In this document: positions 48,357 through 58,487 of the stretch, in pieces
Layout of the letters: the number at the start of each line of letters is the position of its first letter
Numbering within the stretch: the stretch's first letter is position 1
Assembly: GCF_020283565.1 (NCBI RefSeq)
Contig: NC_060064.1
Coordinates: forward strand, 9,786,266-9,850,265
DNA length: 64,000 nt
Source: Trifolium pratense
Lineage: Eukaryota; Streptophyta; Magnoliopsida; Fabales; Fabaceae
Direction: 5' to 3'
The notes under the pieces: generated by a model
Databases searched by the model: none
Told to the model about the DNA's origin: nothing
The model's input: only the letters and a program-made list of their open reading frames with translations
Position numbers and translations under genes: made by a program

Positions 48357-49369
48357 TGAAATTCTGGCACACTAGTATTAAGATGTTGTACTCAACGCTT
48401 CACCACTATAGTACACTTTTAACGCGTGAATCAATGATCCAACATCCAACAGCGCATACACAAGGAATAATAAACTAAACAAAACTGAAAGTAAATTAAC
48501 ACAGTAATTTGTTAACCCAGTTCAGCATAAGCCTACTCTGGGGGATACCAATCCAGGAGTGAATCCACTATGATAGTAATAGTTTGAAGCCCTCAATAAA
48601 CCTCCCGTTTATGACTTCTCACCTAATCACCACCCGTGCTATATCCTACCTAAGACACACCTAGGTATGAGAACCTCCGCTCACCTCCTCTTGACCACAG
48701 CCACTGTGATCGTACAATACTAGATTTAATATGTGAAGACACACTTCATAAAACACACACACCACTTCCGTGCTTAAAAGCTTTGGAATGGTATACACAC
48801 ACTATCTCCTTGCTTAGAAGCTCCAGAGATATTACAATGCACAAACACACAGTTCCTAGTCTAGTGGAAAATCAACACAAGACTTAGAACACAATAGACA
48901 CAATACTAAAACCTAAACTCACGCTTTGTAAGACTCAAATCTGGTTTCAGTGATTTGAACAATGGAGTCAACCTTCTTTAAATAACCTTCACGAGCTCAG
49001 GCTAGGTCTTCAATTAGGCTTCAATAGCTCAGCATGATTAATGGTTCCTTTCAAGAAATAATCTTTAATTCAAATGTTTTGTTTCCTTAACTTGAAGATC
49101 TGATTAACAAGCAACACTTGATCACGAGATCCATTAATAATTAAGCGTGACAACGCTCCTTATCACAAACAACCATTTATTGTGGATTCCATATTTAGAA
49201 CTTAGGCGCGAGATCTCAACATACACAGGCCCGGCCTACTGGATGTGGTATCCAATGTTGAAACATTGTACCGAACATCTTGCTTATACTGGATGGTGGA
49301 AGCATGTAGTTCCACATCAGAAAAGATCACATGTTTTAGCAAAATGAGGCCAACCATACAACGCCAACA
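48357..49369 (-). repeat. 3' LTR of SIRE copy B
   Basis: 1013 bp, TGTTGGCG...TTTCA on the minus strand, matching 56741-57753 with no difference seen by eye. Confidence 0.93.
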
Positions 49370-49381
49370 ATCTCCCCCTTT
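49370..49381 (-). other. polypurine tract, SIRE copy B
   Basis: The minus strand reads AAAGGGGGAGAT directly before the 3' LTR. Two further GGGGGAG tracts lie upstream at about 49758-49768 and 49798-49806. Confidence 0.85.
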
Positions 49382-49859
49382 GGCAATTTTTGGCTAAAAC
49401 ATCCTAAGATTATTTCAACCTTTCTAGAGAGATACACAAGCTACCTTTCTTCAACTCAACGTAGGCACACAGTCATGAAGTAAAGTAGATCAATTTAACA
49501 TGCTTGTTTTAATAACCCCTCATATAAAAATAGCATATTTAATATGTATCAATTTAGAACTTCAGAGGCATGCAACAGCGGAATAGTGAACACAACTCGC
49601 CTCACAGGAATTTGCCAATAGAGAGTATACGATTCTCATAAAAGAAACACTGGGGAAAAATAAATTCCCTCAAAGCTTGAGAAAAATAAATTCTCAGGAA
49701 CAGATGATGCTTCAACATGCAGTAGCACATTGTGTGCTAAGCAGAAAAGAAATATTGCTCCCCCTCAAAAATAGAAACGAGTACCAAGTTCATCTTACTC
49801 CCCCTTAATTCATGCATAGAGATTAGTCAGATGATCCAGCATCTGGTGGCACATCAACC

Positions 49860-51563
49860 TCAGCAACCCAGATTTGTTGCAATGTCGGATGCATGTGTAG
49901 TAGGGACCCAGTTGACAGAAGCAATGCGATTCAAGATGGCATACTTTTGAGTTAGCTTGACAGCAGGTACCTTCTTCTTCCTGGGCCAGGTTTTCACTTT
50001 ATCAGCTGTGATGGTTCTGCAGACCACATTGTCAGACACATCTATATCAGGGTGTGGCTCATCAGAGTTACCCAGGAACCTGTTTATCACACTTGGGGAG
50101 AAAGTAACACATTTTCCTCGAACAAAGACTTTCTGAAACTCCTTATCCAAGGGATTGTCACAACCTATAGGAATGTTGACAACAAACTCCCTAACCAGCT
50201 TTTCATAGCAGGAGCCTAAGCCCCACACAGTTTTGATCAATCCAGCATCATTGATCAAACTTACAATCTCTTCACATTCCAGAATATCTTTGCCTAGTTC
50301 CCTTTCCAGAGCCAATCTTCTTTTGCAAATGATTCCCCATCGTTGAGCATAAGATGGAAGATGAAATGAAACATTGTCACAAGGGAAGTCTTCAATGTCA
50401 GGAGCAACAAATTGAGGCATGGCCTTCTTAGCAGACATAGCCTTCTTAGCAGGAGGCTTGATGCTTGAGTCATCCTTTTCAGCTTCAAGTTCAGAGTCAC
50501 TTGATGGTGCACTCTTCCTTTTCAGCACACCCTTATTCTTTTCAGGAGGAGGTATAGGCTTGCTCCATCCTTTCTTAGGACCATACTTGACAGGCTTCAG
50601 AGTGGTGTCCTTTGCTTTCTTGGTGACAACAGGGGTAGTAGTAACAGCAGGTGCAGGTGTAGTGGTCCTGCTTCTCAGTCTTCTCCCAATTCCTTTCTGA
50701 GTAGGTGGAGGTTGCAGATCTTCTTCAGAGGAGACTTCATCAACATCTACTATGTCCTGCTCTTCATTGGTGGTTTTCTCAGAATCTTCACCAGCTTCAT
50801 TTTCTGGCTCAGAATCAGCCACATCTTCAGGGGTACTTTCTTTGTTTACTTCCTCTTCAGTGGAAGCTTCAGTATTAGATCCACTGCCCAACGATCCAGT
50901 GGCAGTGTTAGCATGTGGGCTAGATCCTCCTTTGGATGCTTCAACATCCTGCTCAGCATCAGTTGGTATAGAGGGTGGTTCAACACCGGTTGGAGCATTG
51001 GTTACAACAGCCTTTTCTTGAGATTTTTCAGAAGCATCAGTTATGACATTCAGGGGAACTGTCACATTCTCAGGAACACTCGGATTATTGCTCACACCAA
51101 CATTCTCAGCAATATTTTGGGTTTTTCCTAGGGTTTCAACAGAACTAGGGTTTTCCTCTACAGAAGGGTTTTCTTGATTCACCTTTTCAGACACAGACTT
51201 AACAGACGATTCAACATTCGCATTTTTGCCGGAGGCAACATCATGTGATTCCACATTCGCAGTTTCAGAAAGATCCTTATTTAAGTACAGATCAGACATG
51301 CTTAAACCCCTTTTTACAGGAGATTGGGGTTTCTTCTTCTTAGGCTTAATAGAATCAGACTTAATAGAGATTGAGGGAGACGATTCACTTACTTTCTTAG
51401 ACGATTTTGCAGATTTCTTCTTCTTAGAAGTAGTTGCAGGAATACTTGATATAGGCATCGCATCGACCACAACAGTTGTTCCTTCCTTCTTAGCTTTTGA
51501 TCTTGTTTTCACAGCATCAACAAGTTTGTTTTTGATCTGAGCGGAACCGGAGGATTGAGACAT
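49860..51563 (-). CDS. second ORF of SIRE copy B, C-terminally truncated
   Basis: 567 codons from ATG 51563. It starts like copy A (MSQSSGSAQIKNK), has the same charged linker, and enters the conserved domain (FHLPSYAQRWG, YEKLVREFVVNIP, VRGKCVTFSPSVIN). It stops three codons after ATNLG because sequence equivalent to about 20470-21175 of copy A has been deleted. Copy A shows that about 160 more residues are expected. The product is probably not functional. In this lineage the ORF is downstream of pol and separated from it by about 250 bases. Confidence 0.8.
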   Translation of the reverse strand: MSQSSGSAQIKNKLVDAVKTRSKAKKEGTTVVVDAMPISSIPATTSKKKKSAKSSKKVSESSPSISIKSDSIKPKKKKPQSPVKRGLSMSDLYLNKDLSETANVESHDVASGKNANVESSVKSVSEKVNQENPSVEENPSSVETLGKTQNIAENVGVSNNPSVPENVTVPLNVITDASEKSQEKAVVTNAPTGVEPPSIPTDAEQDVEASKGGSSPHANTATGSLGSGSNTEASTEEEVNKESTPEDVADSEPENEAGEDSEKTTNEEQDIVDVDEVSSEEDLQPPPTQKGIGRRLRSRTTTPAPAVTTTPVVTKKAKDTTLKPVKYGPKKGWSKPIPPPEKNKGVLKRKSAPSSDSELEAEKDDSSIKPPAKKAMSAKKAMPQFVAPDIEDFPCDNVSFHLPSYAQRWGIICKRRLALERELGKDILECEEIVSLINDAGLIKTVWGLGSCYEKLVREFVVNIPIGCDNPLDKEFQKVFVRGKCVTFSPSVINRFLGNSDEPHPDIDVSDNVVCRTITADKVKTWPRKKKVPAVKLTQKYAILNRIASVNWVPTTHASDIATNLGC

Positions 51564-51809
51564 TTTCACACGGGAATTGTTGAGGTTTTTGAAGTTTTTG
51601 ATGATTTGCGATGATGGTTTGTATTTGCAGATCGCAGCAAAGAGTTCAGAGGAAGTTGAAGGTTTTGGAAAGGAATAATGATGATATGAGAGATGATAGC
51701 GTGTAATTGAGAAGTTATGGAAAGTTATTTTTGTCTTTCCTTGATTTATGTGCGCCAATAGTTGAAATTTAGAGAAAAAAACGGTTGCGCGCACATAATG
51801 GCTTAACTG

Positions 51810-54800
51810 CTATAATTCTTCATATAGGCAAATCCCCAATTTGCCCCTAAGCCTTTCAAACTGATTTGCATCTAAAGCTTTGGTAAAAATATCAGCTACC
51901 TGTTCTTCAGTTGCAACATGCTCCAATTTCACAATATTCTCTTCCACCAAATCCCTGATGAAGTGATGACGAATGTCAATATGCTTTGTTCTACTGTGCT
52001 GAATAGGATTTTTTGAAATATTTATGGCGCTTAAATTGTCACAGTACAATGTTAGAGCATCCTGTTCAACATTGTATTCCTTAAGCATCTGCTTCATCCA
52101 CAATAATTGGGAGCAACTACTCCCAGCTGCAATGTACTCAGCCTCTGCAGTGGATAGAGAAACACAGTTTTGTTTCTTGCTAAACCAAGAGATAAGATTT
52201 TCTCCTAGATAAAAACATCCACCAGAGGTGCTTTTTCTGTCATCAGCACATCCAGCCCAATCTGCATCACAATATCCCATCAACCTAGCATTGTTGGTGT
52301 GGGAATACATTATTCCATAATCAGAAGTTGCATTGACATACTTCAAGATTCTTTTTACTTGTGTAAGATGGCTCATCTTTGGCTCAGCTTGGTACCTAGC
52401 ACATACACCAACAGCAAAGGTGATGTCAGGCCTGCTTGCTGTGAGGTACAGTAGGCTTCCTATCATGCTTCTATACATGCTTTGGTCTACATCTACACCT
52501 TTCTCATCCTTGGTTAATTTTAGATGTGTGGCAGCAGGTGTTCTTTTGTGTGCAGCATTTTCCATGCCAAACTTCTTTATGATATTTTTAGCATACTTGC
52601 TTTGAGACACAAATATTGTGTCTTCCATCTGTTTCACCTGTAATCCAAGAAAATAGGTTAATTCTCCTACCAAGCTCATCTCAAATTCAGACTGCATCTG
52701 TCTCACAAAGTGTTGGACCATCGGTTCCGCCATCCCTCCAAAGACTATGTCATCAACATATATCTGTGCTATCAACAAGTTTCCATTCATTTCTTTGACA
52801 AATAAGGTCTTGTCATTTCCACCTTTCTTGTATCCTTGATTGATCAGGAATTCAGTTAACCTTTCATACCAAGCCCTTGGTGCTTGTTTCAAGCCATACA
52901 AAGCCTTTTTCAGTTTGTAGACATGATCCGGATGATTTGGATCTATGAAACCTTTGGGCTGTTCAACAAATACTTCTTCATGAAGATACCCATTTAGAAA
53001 GGCGCTCTTGACATCCATTTGGTAGAGTTTGAGTTTGAGGATGCAAGCTACACCAAGAAGCAGCCTTATGGATTCTAGTCTTGCCACGGGAGCAAAGGTC
53101 TCATCAAAGTCAATTCCCTCCACCTGAGTGTAGCCTTGAGCTACCAGTCTTGCCTTATTCCTTGTTACTGTACCCTTCTCATCAGACTTATTCTTGTATA
53201 TCCATTTAGTGCCTATGACATTTACTCCATGTGGTCTTGGAACAAGGTCCCAGACTTCATTTCTAGTGAATTGATTCAATTCCTCTTGCATTGCTTCAAT
53301 CCAGAACTCATCAGTAAGAGCCTCTTTTATGTTTTTAGGCTCAAATTTTGATACAAAACAGGTGTTTGAGATAGCATCAATCCTTCTTCTGGTAGCAATG
53401 CCCTGGTCTGGATCACCTATGATAAGATCTTTAGGATGATTCTTCTGTGTCCTAATAGATGGTGCTTTTGCTGGGGCAGGTACATAGTCTTGATCAGATT
53501 CATCACCTTTTAATTCAGACTTTTCACTTTGTGTCATCTCTTCAGAGTTGTCAGGAGATGGTTCAACATCTGTTTCCACATCCGATGGTTGAGTGGATGG
53601 TGCATCATCAATCACAACATTGATCGTTTCCATAATGACTTTGGTTTTTGTGTTATAGACCCTGTAGGCTCTGCTATTCAAGGAATATCCCAGAAATATA
53701 CCTTCTTCACTTTTAGGATCAAGTTTTCGTCTTGGTTCTCTGTCAGCAAGAATGTAGCATTTACTCCAAAAAATGTGAAAGTGTTTCACAGTTGGCTTTC
53801 TTCCCTTCCATAATTCATACAAGGTTGCAGATGTTCCCTTTTTGAGTGTCACACGGTTGTGTATGTAGCAGGCTGTACTCATAGCCTCTGCCCAGAACTG
53901 ATATGGAAGACCCTTGGCATGAAGCATTACTCTAGCAGACTCTTGAATGGTTCTATTCTTTCTCTCTACTACACCATTTTGTTGTGGTGTTATAGGAGCA
54001 GAGAATTCATGTTGGATACCTTCTGCTGCACAGAAATCATAGAATTTGCTATTCTCAAACTCCTTTCCATGATCACTTCTGACCCTTATAATGACAGACC
54101 CCTTTTCTCTTTGAAGTTGTACACATAAGTTTCTAAATGTTTCAAAACTATCTGATTTTTCTCTAAGGAAGTCTATCCACGTAAATCTAGAGAAATCATC
54201 CACCATAACAAAAGCATACCTTTTTCCTCCAAGACTTTCAGTCTGCATAGGTCCCATCAAATCCATGTGTAACAATTCAAGTGTTCTGGTAGTAGATTGA
54301 TGTTGAAGCCTTGGGTGTGCCACCTTGGTTTGTTTGCCTATCTGACATTCTCCACATATTGTTCCTTCGTCTATCTTTAGCTTGGGTAATCCTCTGATTG
54401 CTTCTTCAGCTATGGCCTTTTTCATTCCTCTCAGGTGTAGATGACCCAACTTTTGATGCCAGAGTTTGACTTCCTCATTTTTGCTTATGAGGCAGGTAGA
54501 CATATAATTTCCTTCTTCAGACACCCACAAGTAACAATTATCTTTGGACCTTACCCCCTTCATTATCAGTCTTCCTTCTTCATCTGTAACAAGACATTCT
54601 GATTGAGTGAAGTTCACCTTCATGCCTTGGTCACATAGTTGACTGATGCTGATCAAATTTGCTGTAAGTCCTTTTACTAACAGAACATTGTCTAAGTTTG
54701 GTAACCCATTATCAATTAGGTTCCCAATTCCCTTTATTTCACCCTTAGCTCCATCTCCAAATGTTACAAAGCTTGTGGCATAGGACCTTAGGTTGGCTAG

Positions 54801-56672
54801 ATACCCTTCCACACCAGTCATGTGTCTAGAGCATCCACTGTCAAAATACCAATCTTGTCTAGATGATGCCCGTAGTGAAGTATGAGCTATCAGGCTTACA
54901 CCATCTTCTTTCTTCTTCCACTCTTTCTTGACATTTACGTTCTCAGATTTGGGTTCAAGTGGCCGTGAATTCTGTGGATATCCGTACAGTTTGTAGCAAT
55001 AAGGTCTAATGTGCCCTTTCCTACCACAATAATGACACCTCCAATTCCTTCTTTTAGTCTTCGACCTTGACCTGTTATATCGATGGTGAGGCATGTGTTG
55101 AGGCATCGAGTTATTCTGGACATGCTGCTTGGGTTTTAACCATGTGTCAGTTCCCTGATGTGTGGGAGGATGAGGAGGTAGTAACCCACCACTAACAGGA
55201 AAAGTTTTCTCAATGGGGGTAGTGATTGTAGCTTTGTTGTAACCCATTTCTTGATCTACTATCTCGTAATCAAAACCAATAGGTTTCTTACCAGCACTTT
55301 GTTTAAGCAGCATGGCTTGAAACTTTTCTTCTCCTGATGCAAAGACTCTAGCTTGTTTTCTAGCATACTCCAAGTCTTCATTCAGCTTTTCAATTTCTTT
55401 GTTGAGAGTCTTGATTATATCCAGACATTCATTCTTCTCGACCTGAAGTTGGCAATTTGTCTCCTTTTGTTTTTCCAAGGCTTTGCAGAATTCATTGCTC
55501 CTGATGAATAAGTCCTTATAGGTAGCCAGAAGTTCTTCATATGATGTTTCATCGCATGATTCAGCATCAGATTCATAGACACCTGTCAATGCATTGACAA
55601 GTTTAGCAGATTCACCTTCATCTTCTTCTGAATCATCCTCATCTGACCAAGTAACAGCAAGACTCTTCTTCTTCTTCAGAAAAGTAGGACATTCAGATTT
55701 GATATGGCCAAATCCTTCGCACTCATGACACTGAACTCCTCTAGATGAAGTACTTTTGTCATCACTTCTGGTCCTCCTTTGAGTAGATACAGATTTGTTG
55801 GAGTCAGATTTGGTGCTTGGACCATTGAACTTATTGTTGAAGTCAGATTTGGTGTTTGAACCATTGAATTTATTTCTTTTATCCATCCTCTTCATGATAC
55901 GGTTGAACTGTCTACCAAGTAACACCATGGCTTCAGATAAACTTTCATCACTCTCCATATCTATCTCATCATCTTCTGTAGTATTAGAAGTAAAAGCCAA
56001 ACTTTTGTTTTTCTTCTCTTTTCTTTGGTTTATGCTCATCTCATAGGTTTGAAGTGAGCCTATTAGTTCATCCACTTGAATGTTGGCCAGATCCTGAGAT
56101 TCTTCTATTGCTGTTACTTTCATGTCAAACCTCTTAGGTAGAGATCTGAGAATTTTGCTCACCAGCTTTTCATCTGATATGGGTTCTCCCAAGGCATCAA
56201 ATGAATTTGCAAATTCTAAAATATTCATGTGAAAATCATGAATAGTCTCTTCTTCCTTCATACTCAGATTTTCAAAATTTGTGCGAAGCATCTGAAGTTT
56301 GGACAGCTTTACCTTGTTGGTTCCTTCATGTGCTTTCCTGAGTATTTCCCACGCCTGTTTGGCTACAGTGCATCGTTTAACAAGTCTGAACATGTTGATG
56401 TCCACCCCATTGAATATGGCATTCAAGGCTTTTGAATTTCCCAGAGCTAGGTCATCCTCGTCTTTGGAATAGTCTTTATTAGGCTTGATTTCACCTGTTA
56501 CCTTTCCATCCTTATCAATGACCATAGGGGGTTCCCATCCATTTTCTACAGCTTTCCAAGTTCTGCTATCAATGGATTTAAGAAACACCATCATTTTAGC
56601 TTTCCAGTAGTCATAGTTCTCAGGCCCAGTTAGCAGTGGTGGTTTAGAAACCGTTCCTCCTTCCTTGTCCAT
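51810..56672 (-). CDS. SIRE copy B Gag-Pol polyprotein, intact
   Basis: 1620 codons, no internal stop. UBN2-type Gag at about 20-230; zinc knuckle CHECEGFGHIKSEC near 314; coiled region about 380-450; second knuckle CHYCGRKGHIRPYC near 545; protease with DSGCSRHMTG near 609; integrase HHCC from about 736, with DDE residues in HMDLMGP (near 800), SDHGKEFEN (near 864) and the NGVVERKN glutamate (near 900). Reverse transcriptase follows with YQMDVKSAFLNG (near 1215) and YVDD (near 1303). RNase H has YCDADWAGC (near 1465) and AEAEYIA (near 1508). This is the normal Ty1-copia order and length for SIRE. The ATG lies 55 bases after the primer site. All signature residues I checked are present. Confidence 0.95.
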   Translation of the reverse strand: MDKEGGTVSKPPLLTGPENYDYWKAKMMVFLKSIDSRTWKAVENGWEPPMVIDKDGKVTGEIKPNKDYSKDEDDLALGNSKALNAIFNGVDINMFRLVKRCTVAKQAWEILRKAHEGTNKVKLSKLQMLRTNFENLSMKEEETIHDFHMNILEFANSFDALGEPISDEKLVSKILRSLPKRFDMKVTAIEESQDLANIQVDELIGSLQTYEMSINQRKEKKNKSLAFTSNTTEDDEIDMESDESLSEAMVLLGRQFNRIMKRMDKRNKFNGSNTKSDFNNKFNGPSTKSDSNKSVSTQRRTRSDDKSTSSRGVQCHECEGFGHIKSECPTFLKKKKSLAVTWSDEDDSEEDEGESAKLVNALTGVYESDAESCDETSYEELLATYKDLFIRSNEFCKALEKQKETNCQLQVEKNECLDIIKTLNKEIEKLNEDLEYARKQARVFASGEEKFQAMLLKQSAGKKPIGFDYEIVDQEMGYNKATITTPIEKTFPVSGGLLPPHPPTHQGTDTWLKPKQHVQNNSMPQHMPHHRYNRSRSKTKRRNWRCHYCGRKGHIRPYCYKLYGYPQNSRPLEPKSENVNVKKEWKKKEDGVSLIAHTSLRASSRQDWYFDSGCSRHMTGVEGYLANLRSYATSFVTFGDGAKGEIKGIGNLIDNGLPNLDNVLLVKGLTANLISISQLCDQGMKVNFTQSECLVTDEEGRLIMKGVRSKDNCYLWVSEEGNYMSTCLISKNEEVKLWHQKLGHLHLRGMKKAIAEEAIRGLPKLKIDEGTICGECQIGKQTKVAHPRLQHQSTTRTLELLHMDLMGPMQTESLGGKRYAFVMVDDFSRFTWIDFLREKSDSFETFRNLCVQLQREKGSVIIRVRSDHGKEFENSKFYDFCAAEGIQHEFSAPITPQQNGVVERKNRTIQESARVMLHAKGLPYQFWAEAMSTACYIHNRVTLKKGTSATLYELWKGRKPTVKHFHIFWSKCYILADREPRRKLDPKSEEGIFLGYSLNSRAYRVYNTKTKVIMETINVVIDDAPSTQPSDVETDVEPSPDNSEEMTQSEKSELKGDESDQDYVPAPAKAPSIRTQKNHPKDLIIGDPDQGIATRRRIDAISNTCFVSKFEPKNIKEALTDEFWIEAMQEELNQFTRNEVWDLVPRPHGVNVIGTKWIYKNKSDEKGTVTRNKARLVAQGYTQVEGIDFDETFAPVARLESIRLLLGVACILKLKLYQMDVKSAFLNGYLHEEVFVEQPKGFIDPNHPDHVYKLKKALYGLKQAPRAWYERLTEFLINQGYKKGGNDKTLFVKEMNGNLLIAQIYVDDIVFGGMAEPMVQHFVRQMQSEFEMSLVGELTYFLGLQVKQMEDTIFVSQSKYAKNIIKKFGMENAAHKRTPAATHLKLTKDEKGVDVDQSMYRSMIGSLLYLTASRPDITFAVGVCARYQAEPKMSHLTQVKRILKYVNATSDYGIMYSHTNNARLMGYCDADWAGCADDRKSTSGGCFYLGENLISWFSKKQNCVSLSTAEAEYIAAGSSCSQLLWMKQMLKEYNVEQDALTLYCDNLSAINISKNPIQHSRTKHIDIRHHFIRDLVEENIVKLEHVATEEQVADIFTKALDANQFERLRGKLGICLYEEL

Positions 56673-56726
56673 CTCACCAGAAATTTCCGTCCCTGAAGCT
56701 CACCCTGAGTTTCGAGCAGGGTGCCT

Positions 56727-56738
56727 GCTCTGATGCCA
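56727..56738 (-). other. primer binding site, SIRE copy B (one mismatch)
   Basis: The minus strand reads TGGCATCAGAGC, where copy A and the Tekay element have TGGTATCAGAGC. One base would mispair with the initiator-Met tRNA end. Confidence 0.85.
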
Positions 56739-56740
56739 AT

Positions 56741-57753
56741 TGAAATTCTGGCACACTAGTATTAAGATGTTGTACTCAACGCTTCACCACTATAGTACAC
56801 TTTTAACGCGTGAATCAATGATCCAACATCCAACAGCGCATACACAAGGAATAATAAACTAAACAAAACTGAAAGTAAATTAACACAGTAATTTGTTAAC
56901 CCAGTTCAGCATAAGCCTACTCTGGGGGATACCAATCCAGGAGTGAATCCACTATGATAGTAATAGTTTGAAGCCCTCAATAAACCTCCCGTTTATGACT
57001 TCTCACCTAATCACCACCCGTGCTATATCCTACCTAAGACACACCTAGGTATGAGAACCTCCGCTCACCTCCTCTTGACCACAGCCACTGTGATCGTACA
57101 ATACTAGATTTAATATGTGAAGACACACTTCATAAAACACACACACCACTTCCGTGCTTAAAAGCTTTGGAATGGTATACACACACTATCTCCTTGCTTA
57201 GAAGCTCCAGAGATATTACAATGCACAAACACACAGTTCCTAGTCTAGTGGAAAATCAACACAAGACTTAGAACACAATAGACACAATACTAAAACCTAA
57301 ACTCACGCTTTGTAAGACTCAAATCTGGTTTCAGTGATTTGAACAATGGAGTCAACCTTCTTTAAATAACCTTCACGAGCTCAGGCTAGGTCTTCAATTA
57401 GGCTTCAATAGCTCAGCATGATTAATGGTTCCTTTCAAGAAATAATCTTTAATTCAAATGTTTTGTTTCCTTAACTTGAAGATCTGATTAACAAGCAACA
57501 CTTGATCACGAGATCCATTAATAATTAAGCGTGACAACGCTCCTTATCACAAACAACCATTTATTGTGGATTCCATATTTAGAACTTAGGCGCGAGATCT
57601 CAACATACACAGGCCCGGCCTACTGGATGTGGTATCCAATGTTGAAACATTGTACCGAACATCTTGCTTATACTGGATGGTGGAAGCATGTAGTTCCACA
57701 TCAGAAAAGATCACATGTTTTAGCAAAATGAGGCCAACCATACAACGCCAACA
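56741..57753 (-). repeat. 5' LTR of SIRE copy B
   Basis: 1013 bp, minus strand. It begins TGTTGGCGTTGTATGG at 57753 and ends TTTCA at 56741. Confidence 0.93.
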
Positions 57754-57947
57754 CATCTGCCAAAATTGATATTTTCTCTCCCCACCCCCCACGTTTCTTT
57801 TATACCCCCCTTAAATCCCAGTTTGCCCTTCGAAAATGACCAATTTTTTGGTTAGCAAATTCGGGTTTTACGAATCGAAAAAATAAAAACTTCGGTTTTT
57901 AAAAACCACTCGCTTTGTCCTTCGAGTTTTACGAATCGAAGTATGTT

Positions 57948-57954
57948 TATATAG
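57948..57954 (+). promoter_or_regulatory. TATA box in the left terminal repeat
   Basis: TATATAG followed by AAAGCAACCTCTCAC. It has a counterpart in the right terminal repeat and is placed to drive the plus-strand ORF. Confidence 0.55.
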
Positions 57955-58113
57955 AAAGCAACCTCTCACATTCTTCATCACTTTCAATACTTCATCCCCA
58001 CACTACCAAAAGAGATCCCAAAATCCAATTCGTTTTTCAGACAAATCGCTGCTTAAAATCAAGTTTGGAACGTTTGCTAAGGGTTGGAAGGCGATTTGAA
58101 GCACAATATTAAG

Positions 58114-58485
58114 GTAATCTTCCGTTTAATTTCTTTTATTTTCAACTGTCATATATGCTAGGTTGGTAGGTTTCTGACACAAAATCGTTCGATTTATAGA
58201 AATCGAAGGAATCCTTCGGTTAATACGAATCGAAATGACTGGAACTTTTGGTTTTGTGTTGGTTTAAACGTGTTTGCTTGCCAAGCCTAACCGAAGGATT
58301 CATTCGGTTGATACTAACCGAAATTACTGGAACTTTAATTTTTGCAATGTAAAATTACTTGCCTTGACTGTCTGTTTTGCTTGCATTGCCTTAGCTGTTA
58401 TGGATTATAGAATGTGCTACCAATTTTATATGTATTAAGTATTATATGTGGCTAATTATGTGTTTATCCCTCTTATATTATGTAG
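58114..58485 (+). other. predicted leader intron of the plus-strand ORF
   Basis: AAG|GTAATC to TTATGTAG, ending two bases before the ATG at 58488. It contains two imperfect copies of a roughly 45-base unit (near 58200 and 58292) sharing 'ctggaactttt'. The splice sites are predicted by eye. Confidence 0.5.
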
Positions 58486-58487
58486 TT

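Larger units (their letters stand above)
48357..57753 (-). mobile_element. Ty1-copia SIRE/Maximus-type retrotransposon, copy B (gag-pol intact)
   Basis: 9397 bp on the minus strand between a perfect CATCT duplication (48352-48356 and 57754-57758). Both LTRs are 1013 bp and look identical by eye, so insertion was recent. Gag-pol is one unbroken frame of 1620 codons. The second ORF has lost its C-terminal third by a roughly 0.7-kb deletion relative to copy A. The primer site has one mismatch. It is probably mobilisable at least in trans. Confidence 0.95.
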
